Part shown: positions 21,777-32,559 of the stretch, piece by piece
How the letters are laid out: the number at the start of each line of letters is the position of its first letter
How positions within the stretch are numbered: position 1 is the stretch's first letter
Source of the DNA: Nymphaea colorata
Taxonomy: Eukaryota > Streptophyta > Magnoliopsida > Nymphaeales > Nymphaeaceae
Reading direction: 5' to 3'
Assembly (NCBI RefSeq): GCF_008831285.2
Contig: NC_045150.1
Location: forward strand, 17,308,600 to 17,372,599
DNA length: 64,000 nt
Made by a program: the position numbers and the translations under genes
The notes under the pieces: generated by a model
The model's database searches: none
Told to the model about the DNA's origin: nothing
Seen by the model: the letters and a program-made list of their open reading frames with translations, nothing else

Positions 21777-22499
21777 AGTTTTATTTATTTCGATGTACCG
21801 TATAGCATGAAATCATAAATCTTTGATGCATGAGAAAGGACATCGTAATTCGAGAAGTACTGGCGTGTAGCGTGTAGCGTATGAGTAGTTGCCCTCATAC
21901 TGTATAGCGTATGAGACATTTTAATCCAGTTCAAGAAGTACTACACCGAAATCGAGTTTCATATGTGACTAAATCCCAATAAAAATCCAACCCAATCAAA
22001 TGCGGGTTGCAAGTCTTATACTAGTCCAACCAAAAGTCGACTTGATTCCCCCTCGTCTTATCTGACGCTTGTTGTTGTAGTCATGTGACAGATAACGGAA
22101 GATCTGCCTAGCTCCTTACCTTAAGCAAAGGATATTCATATGGTCCAATCTTTTCATACCCGTATAAGGAAAGGATATTCATATGCCTCGTAAATCGTTC
22201 TCTGATGGGAATGATTAATTTACATATAGAAGCTGTTATCAATGTAATTTGGTAGAGTCAGAAACGAGTTTCCTGGGCCGCCATTCAGAAAGTTCACGGG
22301 TGTGAACCATTTGGGAGAAGACAGAAATCAATAATAATCAATAGAGTCAACAGCGGCATTCAGGCTGCTAGTCGATATATTGTAAGACAACATTAACAGT
22401 AAAAAGAAATTTTTTGTAAAGACAAAAAACCAAATAAAAAAAACTGAAAAGACTTAAAAGGACAGTTTTTTCAATAATTTTAAAAATATTCCCTTTTCT
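21777..22499. other. Intergenic; contains copy of an exon-like segment
   Basis: Most of this stretch is without recognisable features. Between about 22205 and 22380 it is homologous to 19030-19200. On the minus strand that piece can read NFLNGGPGNSFLTLPNYIDN before a stop. A short motif, gtgtagcgta(tgag), recurs three times at about 21868-21910. Confidence 0.4.
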
Positions 22500-22540
22500 T
22501 TAGGACTCGTTTGATGGGCGGGGAGGAAAAATTTGTACGG

Positions 22541-22675
22541 GCGGGTGAAATTTCACCCGCCCGGTTGAGAAGCCATCAAACGGGGTGGAATTCCACCCGT
22601 TTAACCGAAGAGGCGCTCGAAAGTCCGAGCTCGGAGCTCGGACTTTCGAGCGGGTGAAATTTCACCCGCTCGAAA
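22541..22675. repeat. Cluster of perfect palindromes near element end
   Basis: Four palindromes lie within 135 bp: a 20-bp one at 22541-22560 (core gtgaaatttcac); a 16-bp one at 22583-22598 (gggtggaattccaccc); a 39-bp inverted repeat with 19-bp arms and one central base at 22614-22652; and a perfect 32-bp palindrome at 22644-22675 overlapping it. All share cccgc or cgctcg words. They would form strong hairpins or bind a dimeric protein, as subterminal transposase sites do. Confidence 0.9.
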
Positions 22676-22699
22676 TATACCCATCATGCTATTCTGCTG

Positions 22700-22790
22700 C
22701 AGCGCTCGATGTCCCTCCGCAACTCTCGACCTCCCTCCGCAGCGCTCGAAGTCCCTCCACAACGCTCGACCTCCCTCCGCAACTCCTCCT
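22700..22790 (+). repeat. Degenerate short tandem repeat, about 19 bp
   Basis: The phrase gctcgacctccctccgcaac, with variants gctcgatgtccctccgcaac and gctcgaagtccctccacaac, recurs about four to five times. Alternative frames through it are open because the unit lacks stops, but no protein motif is present. Confidence 0.7.
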
Positions 22791-23220
22791 CCCTCGTGCC
22801 TTCTCACTGCCAGGTCTCACCGTCGACCGTCGCAAGACCCTCAAGCGGCCGGCGTCGGAGGTTTTTCTACCGGTATATCTCTCTGTCGCTCTCTCTCTCT
22901 CTCTCTCTCTCCCCGTCGCTAGCTGCCCACATTTCCCCCCTTTCTTCCGCACATTTCCCCCCTTTCTCTGTGCTGGGTAGCACCCTCAAATGCCCCCATT
23001 TTTTCCCCCCTCAAATGCCCCCATTTTTTTCCTCCCTCGTGCCTTCTCACTGCCAGGGTTTCACCGTCGACTGTCGCAACACCCTCAAGCGGCCGGCGTT
23101 GGACATTTTTCTGCCGGTATATCTCTCTGTCGCTCTCTCTCTCTCTCTCTCCCCGTCGCTAGCTGCCCACATTTCCCCCCTTTCTTCCGCACATTTCCCC
23201 CCTTTCTCTGTGCTGGGTAG
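22787..23220 (+). repeat. Tandem duplication of about 240 bp
   Basis: Sequence from about 22787 (ctccctcgtgccttctcac) to 22980 (ctgggtag) reappears at about 23030-23220 with a few substitutions. The period is 240 bp. Each copy contains a CT microsatellite of different length and the phrase cacatttcccccctttcttc. The first copy is followed by 50 bp of c-rich 'tcaaatgcccccatttttt' repeats. Confidence 0.85.
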
Positions 23221-25140
23221 TTCCCTCAGACGCCATAATCTTCACTCCTCCATTTCCGCTTTTTGTATCTTTGATTTGTGTGGTTCTTTTGTTTTTTTTT
23301 TATTTAATTTCATGTTTTGTTTCTCTTGTTGGGTGTTCACATTTCTTATCGTTCTTATTTGCGGCAGTCTGTGTAAACGAGCAGCTAAGTAATAGAAGCA
23401 TTGAGCTCCATGTATTGAAAACAAGCTTTTGGTGGAGGCATAGAAATGGTTGCCTTAACCTTATCTCGTTATCAGTATCGCCGTTCTTTTCTCTGAGTTT
23501 CATTATGTTATCCCTTAGGGCATTTGGGCCCTTAGATAGAAACGGGGCTTAGATTTCAGCGACGCAAGTTGCCTGTACAGGGACCTATCTGACAATAAGA
23601 GAAGAATCTATTTTTCTCGTTTGTCAGGTAAGCTATTGGAGGTCGCCCCCATGGAACTCAGACCCTTCCACACCTTGGTTATGTTAATATGAGCCGACAA
23701 TGAGTAATCGATCTCTGTTCCTGGAGTTCCTGTCTTGCCTTCTCAAGTTCTTTTGTGAAAGACCAACAGTAAGAGTACCACAGTGCCTTATAACTTAAAA
23801 CCTGCAAAAAAGAACAGGGCCTAGCTCTCTGTATCTACGGGAGAGTGAATTTCTTTCGAATTAGTTCCTAGTAGAACTGTTGTATCCTTTTCCATTTTTA
23901 TTCTCTTTCCTTTACCAATTGTCATTGTCTTGGCCAAGTATATGATAGAAAGGAACATGAATGTCTAAGGGTGCTTTTAACTTTTAAGTAGTGCATAACA
24001 ATCACCGTGTAGATTCTTCCTGTTTCTAGGATGTTGGTTTTCTTCAACTTATATCGGAGGCTTGCAGAAGCAAAATGGGCTGCATGAGATGGAGAAAGAT
24101 GCCTGAACTAATAGGCAGTTTGTTCATAAATAACGTTGTTCACGCCTCCGGTGTCTAATTGTTCTATTCTCAGTTATTGTTCTCTTATATGTTTTTCACC
24201 AAAGAAAAACATGTAATGATCTTTTCTATGGATGAAACATAACATATAGCATTAGCTCATCGTTCTCACAAAAACACTTTCATTTCACTTTGTCTTTACA
24301 ACAAATAGAGCCATTGTTTGGAGCTTGTAGTGGTTAATCTTTTTCTTTTTGTATTTGACACAGATTCTCACTATTGCAAGAATCAAGTTTTAACTTTTAT
24401 TGGATTTAGAGTGCGGTTTTCACTTGATTCCTATCGCAAAAATAGTTGCTATTCTTTTTGCATAAAGCTTGCATCAAATTTTGGCAACATTGCTAGTGAA
24501 CGACAAATTAAAATCCCAAATATTCAGTTTATTGCTGACGTCTTTTGTACTTATCATGTGTTATTAGTTTGCTTTGGTTCTTTATTTAATATTTCTTAGT
24601 TTATTTTTTTAGTGGTTAATTAAAATCCCAAGTACACCCTTTTGTGGATTTGTACTCATGTTACTTTTGTGGACAATTTCTGTTTAATGTTTTTGGGAAC
24701 AAATATATAACTTTTGCCGTTGTAGATTAAGTTAAGAAGGTGTTTTCTGTTGTAATGTGTTGCTAGATATTTCTTTTTGCTTTTTGTTATATATATCGTG
24801 TGAATGGCCGTGTCTTTTAATGAACTGGCTTTATTGTGATTTGTTTTGGGATGATTGATGAAGAAATATATGGGTTCTGCAGTCCATTTTTTGTATATTG
24901 GTTTTGGCTTGGTGGTGGTTCCATGAGGTGATGATCTTTCTCGTTTGGTGGTGTGCTTGGGTAATCTGTACATATAAGAATCGGTGATGAGGTGATGATC
25001 TTTCTCGTTAGATGTTTCGGCTTCGAAACACAAGCTTTTGTGGCATTTATTTGAGTGGTGATCTTTTGTTGTTTTGTAAGTTAGCATTCCTACTCCTTCC
25101 AAAGTGGAATTGGGGAGGAGAAAAAAAAACAACATTTTCC
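23221..25140. other. Interior of the Harbinger-like element; no transposase seen
   Basis: This resembles plant intron or leader DNA, being T-rich with scattered gtaagc and tttcag words. No conserved protein block could be read on either strand. A captured host gene fragment is possible but not demonstrated. Confidence 0.4.
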
Positions 25141-25348
25141 TTCCTGTGCATCAAACAGGGTTAAATTTACCACGTTAAATTCTTCATGTTCATCAAACTG
25201 GGTTAAATTTATCACGTTAAATTTCATCCGACAATCAAACAGGACCTCGTTTTGGAAGAGGGTAAAATTTCATCCACTAAATTTTTCTAGAAAAATTTAC
25301 CTTGGTAAACTTACCGCGTTAAATTTCACCCGTCCATCAAACGGGCCC

Positions 25349-25900
25349 TTAGCGTATGTGTGTTGCGTGCACCGACCCGCGAACTCTGTTTGAAATAAAA
25401 TAGTACTAAAAATATTAATCCTTTTTTTTGTTTGTTTGTGAACGTGCTAGTTCTCGCATGTGTCTCGCAGATGCATAAAGGTTTACGAGGCAGCATCATC
25501 GTATTCAAGGAAGAAACGTTTTTGATACTTGAACTCATCCCTGCCTTTGATGCAAATAGTTTTTTCCTGGAAGCAGTACTGGCGTTGGCGGGTCACGTGA
25601 CGTCTAGCACTAGACGAGTACTAGCCAAATTTAATACAAGTGAAGCCGTTGGATAAATTAATTAATTGCCGACATAAATGAGCAAGAGCCACAAATTAAT
25701 ACAAGCTCTGCATGGCCCTCTCTCCGTTGAATTGCGCCAGAGGAAGAAGAAACTTGAAATTGAAGACTGACCCCATGTGAGCTCCCCCTTCATCGCTGTC
25801 ACCTGCAGAATGGTCCTTATAAGGACTCCACTCCTCACTAGCTTCAATCCTGAAACAAGTTCCTGTTGTAAACCTATGGCCATACTAGCCACCACCCAAA
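25349..25900. other. No gene identified
   Basis: Short region between the transposon end and the TIR exon. It may include the promoter and leader of the TIR pseudogene. No clear TATA box could be assigned. Confidence 0.4.
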
Positions 25901-25904
25901 AGAA

Positions 25905-26547
25905 ATGGAGGATTCTAGACACCACCCCATTGCTGGCTGTGGCTGCGTGGCCGCCATCCTTAAGTGGATCAAAGTTGCCATAGAGAAGGCCATTCGATCG
26001 CCATGGCCATTTGATCCAGCCGTTGTTCCTCCAATTCCAGATCCTCCAGAAGTGTTAGAGCCGTCATCACCATTGTCCCCCATTCCTAATGAACCGCATG
26101 ATTTCGATATTTTTCTAAGCTTCAGAGGGGAAGACACCTGAAATGGATTCACTAGCCATCTCTACCAGGCTCTACATAGTCGCAGTTTGAAAACCTTCAT
26201 TGACAATGAAGATTTGCACAGAGGTGAAACGATCGAGGAGCTATTTCACTACATCTAGAGAGGTCGCAGGTGTTTGTGCCAATCATTTCCAAGGGCTATG
26301 CCAACTCAAAATGGTGCCTAAAAGAGATTGCCAAGATAGTTGAGTGCACACGCGGGAGGCTCATTGTTCCCATCTTCTTCAATGTCGAACCTTCTCATGT
26401 TCGTCACCAGGCTGGGCCTTTCAGTTCTGCCTTTAAATCGTATGACAATGACAAGAAAATGAACAAAACAGAAGTAGACAAATGGAGAGATGCCTTGAAG
26501 ACGGTAACCAATTTTTCCGGCTACAGCCTCAAGGTCGACGCCAATGG
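25905..26547 (+). pseudogene. TIR-domain exon of a TNL-type resistance gene, broken
   Basis: From the ATG at 25905 a non-conserved head with GCGCVAAILKWIKVAIEKAI and a proline-rich linker leads to the TIR domain: HDFDIFLSFRGEDT (box 1), then SHLYQALHSRSLKTFID, then ETIEELFHYI, VFVPIISKGYANSKWCLKEI (with the glutamate that serves as NADase catalytic residue in plant TIRs) and RLIVPIFFNVEPSHVRHQ. A TGA at 26139-26141 replaces the arginine codon after GEDT, and an extra 2 bases (or 1 missing) near 26255 shift the frame before RSQVFVPI. The exon ends at a donor gtatcc (26548). No NB-ARC or LRR follows, so it is a truncated remnant. Intact TIRs of this type act in the cytosol in pathogen-triggered signalling. 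Confidence 0.85.
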
Positions 26548-26568
26548 GTATCCACTCATATCTTTCTT

Positions 26569-26979
<411 letters not shown>

Positions 26980-26980
<1 letters not shown>

Positions 26981-27290
26981 TTATATTTTGGATTTTGAAC
27001 CTTAGATTATGGATTTTGGATATCGAATTTTGGGTTTCAAACTTTGGATTTTGGATGTATCATCTCAGATTTTGGATTTTGAATTTTGAATTTCAGATCT
27101 TGGATTATTGATATAGAATCTTGGATTATTGATATAGAATCTTGGATTTCAGATTTTAGCTTTTACATTTTGGATCTCAAGCATTGGATTATGAATTTTG
27201 TATCTTTGATTTTTGATATCACATCTTCGGTCCTCGATATTGGATTTCATTCTCAAACGTTGTATTTGGGTTGTGAATTTCCATAACATG
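26980..27290 (+). repeat. Decayed minisatellite built on ttggatttt words
   Basis: Phrases such as gattttggatatcgaattttggg and atcttggattattgatatag recur irregularly every 18-22 bp. One 22-bp unit (atcttggattattgatataga) is perfectly doubled at about 27098-27140. Open frames across it repeat W-I-x-D-I-E because of the DNA periodicity. Confidence 0.65.
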
Positions 27291-28904
27291 ATATGATATT
27301 TCCTATGTTTATATCTCTATTTCAAATTTTGAACAACAATCCCTCATATCGTGATCTCAGTTTATGGATTTACATTCAGATTCCTTAGATAAGTCCATGT
27401 CTTACACCTTAGTCCAAGTGGAGACTGGAGACCTGACTCTAGGTCTACACGACCTAATTTGGCATGCATCATATTAGATTTAGGATCACGGTTTGCATTG
27501 GCCTATGATTATCTAGACATGAACAGACCTCAGATTAATTTATTCTTGTTCATCAATTTCTAAGATCTACCTAGATTATAAAACATGCATGATTTTGAAA
27601 GTTAGTGTACATTTAAATTTAGGGTACGCTTAACTTAAGAAATTGAACATTTTAGTCTAATTCTTAGTCTGATTATCCCTAGTAAAGGCTTTAAGAAATG
27701 GTCAGACCTCGTACCGACATGTTGAGTCCTATCTCTCGGAATCCTGCACAAGGAATGGAGAAGAGTACATGTATTTTATTTGATTTATATGGTCTATATG
27801 TAAGATCTGACCCAAAAAAAAAACCTGTAAACAAAAATGGTGGCTGTGATGGGACTGTCATTGTCTGACTAGGCAAAATGTCTAATTCTTTATGTTCCAG
27901 ATATCGTCACATTCTGAGAGCCATCTAAGTATCATCATTTGATGAATGTGTATATCTCTGAAGTGCATTAGGACTTAAAATTGAGAAGGATTTTCCATGT
28001 TCACTCAACTTATAAGATCATACATTACCCCTCTCAATTTATGAGTTGCTTGAAAACAATGCTTACCTCTCACTTTTATTTTAACCATCATCTTAGGCCT
28101 CAATGTATTAGAGCTAACTGTTTGCTTATCTGCTTGCATGTTTCAAAATTTCCTCACACCTATATGTTTTGGTCATCATGTCAAGGAATAGTGACACTTT
28201 ATGCATTGACTCAGGTTGGTTCAATGGCTGGACCAACCTATTGGAGGTGGGTCTTGGTCATCCATTAACTCGTACTAAGTCCTGGTATATTAGGCAGTGA
28301 TCAAGAAGCATGAAGACTCTTAACCCATAAAGCCATTTTAAGGAGTCTATGCCGCGTACTTCGGATTTCTTATCCAAGTATATGGGCATATCCAGTTTGT
28401 AAAACAATTGATGATCTCAAATCCTAGATATCTAGTTCAATGTGACCAAGCAATTTTCAAACATTTGCATGATAGAGCCATGTCATTAGGAGGTGTTGTT
28501 CATGTCATTAAGAGGTGTTGTTTGAAGCATTTTGTGTGTCTTTCTTGGCTACGTGTTTATCTTTTTGCATTATATTTCATCAATACTTATGCACCAAATT
28601 TTCATAAAAATACTTGGTGAATTTTTCCAAAAGGAATCTCTGTCTTCTAGTGTCAAAATCATCTAGAATTTTCCTTTTCAATGTCACCTTGTAGGGTCTC
28701 TTCATCTTGTTAAGGTTGAAATTGTCATTTTATTGGAACCTCTTCTTCGGTGTAACAGGCAAAATCTCATCACACAACCTGGCTATTCTCTATTTGTGTA
28801 TTCATTTACATGTCTGTCTTGACCTTCACCATACCATTTCTATCAGTCACTATGATCATGAAGTTTCTCCTCGGTCTCATTGTATGTTATATTTTTGGAA
28901 GTGA
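27291..28904. other. No gene identified
   Basis: About 1.6 kb of AT-rich sequence. Short open frames exist but none shows a recognisable family motif, splice-bounded exon series or repeat border. Confidence 0.5.
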
Positions 28905-28909
28905 TCAAG

Positions 28910-29048
28910 TGTAACAACTCGACCCACTCTTGGGCTCGAGCTCTTGGTTCGACGAATCCCAACCCACCCCCTAACAGTTTCGGCTCCGACCTCAAAAAGG
29001 TTGGGAACCAGGACCTTCAATACGAGACTAAACATTTGGGACGTTACA
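28910..29048 (-). repeat. Solo LTR related to the TRIM
   Basis: On the minus strand this 139-bp piece begins tgtaacgtccca and shares with the TRIM LTR the order: gtttagtc near the start, cctggttc, a gaaccgaaa-like word, the ggggg(c/t)gggttgggat word, cgtcgaacca, and gagctcg with gagtgggtcg at the end. It is flanked by the perfect 5-bp duplication tcaag (28905-28909 and 29049-29053), as left when the two LTRs of one insertion recombine. It lacks the block around gggatcttcaagggc present in the TRIM LTR. Confidence 0.85.
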
Positions 29049-29090
29049 TCAAGACAACAAAATCTATTCTCCAATCACTAGTAGAACATC

Positions 29091-29354
29091 AAATAGACAA
29101 ACGAGGTCTTCAACAAGTTTTTAACGTCATTTGGGACGTTACATCTTGTTCTCTCCAATGCCACATAGGGATGATTGATGCCGCCTCCTCAAATAAATCA
29201 TTTTTCTTCCTCACGTTCAAGCTTCGTGCTAATCTTTCGTGTGATAAATTCCCTGATGGCTAGGTTAGTCTTTTGTCACTACTAGGGCATTTTTCTACAA
29301 AAGAATTACAAGTTACACAAAAATAGACAAACGGGGTCTTCAACAAGTTTTTAA
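29091..29354 (+). repeat. 34-bp direct repeats 230 bp apart
   Basis: The sequence atagacaaacgaggtcttca plus 12 further bases occurs at 29091-29124 and 29321-29354 with about two mismatches. The first copy is followed by aacgtcatttgggacgttac, which overlaps the end motif of the solo LTR just upstream (gggacgttaca). The arrangement suggests duplication or template switching around the LTR insertion site. Confidence 0.75.
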
Positions 29355-30840
29355 AATCTGAGAGCAATCAGTCTACAGCGTTTTATCCAAGCACATACCA
29401 ATTTTTCAAGTTTTGTGTCATTTTCAAAAGCTCCAAGGTTTCAAGCATACAAGGTTTTTCCAATGTTGCACTTCAATGCATATATCTCTTCAAAAGTTTC
29501 ACTTCGTGCACACAAGCTTTTCAGAGTTAGTGCATACCAGCTGACCATCTTTTGGAAGTTCATATGACATAGGTTGTAGCATAGGTGACAGTTTAAAACC
29601 TAAAAAAATAAAAAATATATATGGATTCTTTAACTATTTTTTGGCTATATAAATACTGAGTTTTAAGTAACCGAAGGTTCAAATTTTATAAATCTAGCTA
29701 GCATTTGCAAATCAACTAATAAAATTAGGGATGTTAATGGATCAAAATAGATAAGATATTTGAAGAAACTTTTTTTAAATAAATCATATACAAAAACATA
29801 ATCATACTAGCCAAAATACTAGATTTCAATTTTAAGAGATAACACCTTCAAACTCAGATTGAATTTTACATGAATATTTGATTACATAGTAAGTACACAA
29901 AGATGTGATGACATTAGGGGTTCTGGGCCCAAGATGGTTTCCAGTAAAGAAACATTATTAATATCCATACATTTGGAAACATGGATCTTAACATACTATG
30001 ATGAAGAAGTATGAATTATCATATCATAAAAATTGTTGTTCACTAAATCATAAGCTAGAGGTCATTAATGCATCATTAAGGTTACACAACATACTTTTCC
30101 ATATCTATTACATTCTTTATTAGAATTTAAAGTTGAATTTTAGATCAGATATAGCTGCGAATTTAAAATTAACCGAAGTTTATTTTTAATTTAAATGTGG
30201 GGTTGAGACATGATATAGACTTCTCTTCATTTTGTATTCAAATATGAATATGTGAAGATTCAATAAGCCAGACATGGCAAGTAGTACGTTCCCTTTGAGT
30301 CCAATTCTTTGGCAACACATGTTTTGAACTATGTAAACCACATTTGTACCATAAAATTAGGAATAAAAGTTTAAGGAAATTGATGTCTGAAATATAATTA
30401 AAAGCATTCATGTGAAGAAAGGTGCTTGCACACAAATATTGACTAAATCACAACGAATCTCATGACTTATCGACTAATGACTTTGAAGCTGGCCATAGAA
30501 AGCAACCCTATGCACAACTTCGGGGCATTATGCTACTAAATGACTAAAATACTCTGCGTCTATTCAATGAAAAAAAAAAAATTCCCTCCTTTAATAAGGA
30601 TAGAAGACCGAAAGTGAAAAGGACATGATCTCCAAAATATTCATTTTTTTTGTTTTCAGCAATATGCATATCAGCAAATTCAGCGAGACCGTGTGGGCAA
30701 CTGCCCCACACAAGCCAACCTTCTGATTTAAAACTTCAAATGCACTAGGGCATGTATACTGAGGAGCCGTAGAACTGCTATGGTGTGTGTGTATAATTTG
30801 TGATAATTTGTGAGATGTGGACCTCTATCGAAGTAAATTT
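29355..30840. other. No gene identified
   Basis: AT-rich DNA. A tagggatgtta word near 29727 resembles the end of the hAT-like MITE family, but no partner end or duplication was found. Confidence 0.45.
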
Positions 30841-32310
30841 ATATGTACGAAAGCTAATTTTTTGGCAAAAATAAATGAACCTACACCTAGTATCAAAATT
30901 TTTCATTTTTCATGCCCAATGGATAAAGAGCTTTGAAATAAATCAATGTACACTTTGAGAATTAAAAGTTTTCATTTTTAATGCCCTATGGACACTTATT
31001 AACTTTTCCATATAATCCTCAAACAGCTGACCCCTAACAAAAAAAAAAACGATTTTCCAAAATGTCTAGTCCTTTGTTAATTTTCTTGAAGGGAGCAATC
31101 TTTTAAATTATTTTGATCTTAATGTTTTTAGTGAGTGAGGTGGTTTGAAATTTTTATGAAAAAATTGAGGACCTTTTTTCTTAACTTCTAAAAAGTTGAT
31201 GAGTGCCGTGTCATTTACTCAGAAAGGAGGCACTTTTTTTATGATATTTTTTCTATTTTGTTTTTAGATTGAGTCAATGGTCAAGGTGGACCCACCCCAC
31301 TTTTGAAGGTCACTACGGTTGACCATGATAGCTAGGGTTGGTCTTCTCCTCAAGCAGATTTGTCGTCTGGTTCTGGGCAAAGAACTTAATGTACACGGTT
31401 ACTTAAGTGACTAAAATACCCTGGGCAATAAAAAGGCAATCATCCTTTTACAAAGTCAAATATAAATGGAAGAAAGAAAGTTCAACTTTGTAACTTACCG
31501 GACACGACTATCCAAATGACTAAAGCAGTACTTTAAGGAGATAGGGGATTGAATGTTTGGGAGGTTGGCTCTTTTCTTGGCGGTAGAATGAAATATTCTT
31601 CTTATTCATCCAAAAAAGATATGGATAGCTTTCATGCAATTTTTACTAGATTGATGGAAAGTTATAAAATTGATATGCCGTGTGGGGATATAATGCACCA
31701 AAATAGTGGCAGATATATCATTTTCAATTGCTGCAACTTTCACCTGACAAAAGCGGCAATTAATGTTGGCAGGCAAAATCTCACGGTACGGTGACAGCAG
31801 ATTTCAGTGGGGAGACAGTAGCAATGCAGTGTTTGTGATGAAGTTCAATGAAGGGATGCAAGGGAAGTTTCAAGTAACAAACGGACTTGGACCTGTACAA
31901 GCTGCCCAAGTTATGCAAGTAAGCAACCTCTCACAAAAATTAAAGAAAACAATTGCTAGAAAATAATAATAAATCATACAACAATAATTAGGAAAAAATT
32001 GTGCCCCCTTTTTTTTTATTAAGGGTGGATATGAGTAATTTACTAATCATTGAAAACCAATCGGTTACTTCTGCAATGATAAAGAAATGGATCATTAAAT
32101 TAAACCTGAAATTTGCTTTGGGCAAGTTCCAGATTTGATAAACTGTAATTTGGATAAAGTAAAGATTCCGATAAGCAGTTAGAATCTTTTCTAAGTTCAG
32201 ATCTGATCTCATTTTTTTTATTCTTTTACATTTTGATCATTTTTTTTTGTATCTGAGAGGTGGGTGCTTGAGAAAGAGCCTGGTTTTGGAAGTAATCACA
32301 ACATAATGAA
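30840..32310 (+). pseudogene. Rearranged relic of the GH5 glucosidase locus
   Basis: About 30840-31500 is homologous to sequence upstream of the intact gene (about 33020-33690). About 31505-32310 is homologous to that gene's intron 3 end, exon 4 and intron 4 (about 36890-37735). Exon 4 here is 31773-31918, with its acceptor ggcag and donor gtaagc kept, but 13 bases are missing relative to 37186-37344, which destroys the frame after TVTADFS. Exons 1-3 and everything after intron 4 are absent. It cannot make an enzyme. The join lies at a shared word gactaaa. Confidence 0.85.
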
Positions 32311-32559
32311 TGTTGGATTGTAATGACAAAATTGTTAAAACGAGTTAATCCAGTTAAAAGAACCCAGACATGCTTATTATAAACGAAATGAACTGACTTC
32401 GAGTTTGGCGTTGTGTCAATGAGAGGCCTTCGATCTTGAGTCCATTTGGCCCAACTCAAACTCGACTTGGCTCATGCGCAGCCTTATTGACCCCCAACCA
32501 AACAGGTAGAGCAAAAAAGTAAAATACAGAATGCCCATCTAAACAAGTTTTCTCTATAA

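Larger units (their letters stand above)
22503..25348. mobile_element. Non-autonomous PIF/Harbinger-like element
   Basis: The left end ggactcgtttgatgggcggg and the right end, read on the minus strand, gggcccgtttgatggacggg form 20-bp terminal inverted repeats with three mismatches. Both ends are flanked by tta (22500-22502 and 25349-25351), the 3-bp TTA target duplication of Harbinger-type transposases. The 2,846-bp interior contains palindromes at the left end, a 240-bp duplication, CT microsatellites and repeated 'catcaaacNgggttaaattta' phrases near the right end. I see no transposase (no DDE domain or Myb-like partner), so it would depend on an enzyme supplied elsewhere. It may carry captured host sequence. 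Confidence 0.75.

Noticed and set aside
22585-23392. Overlapping open frames of up to 227 residues in several frames
   Set aside because: All three forward frames and the reverse strand are open because the tandem CT- and CCCTCC-rich repeats lack stops; peptides are repetitive and match no family.
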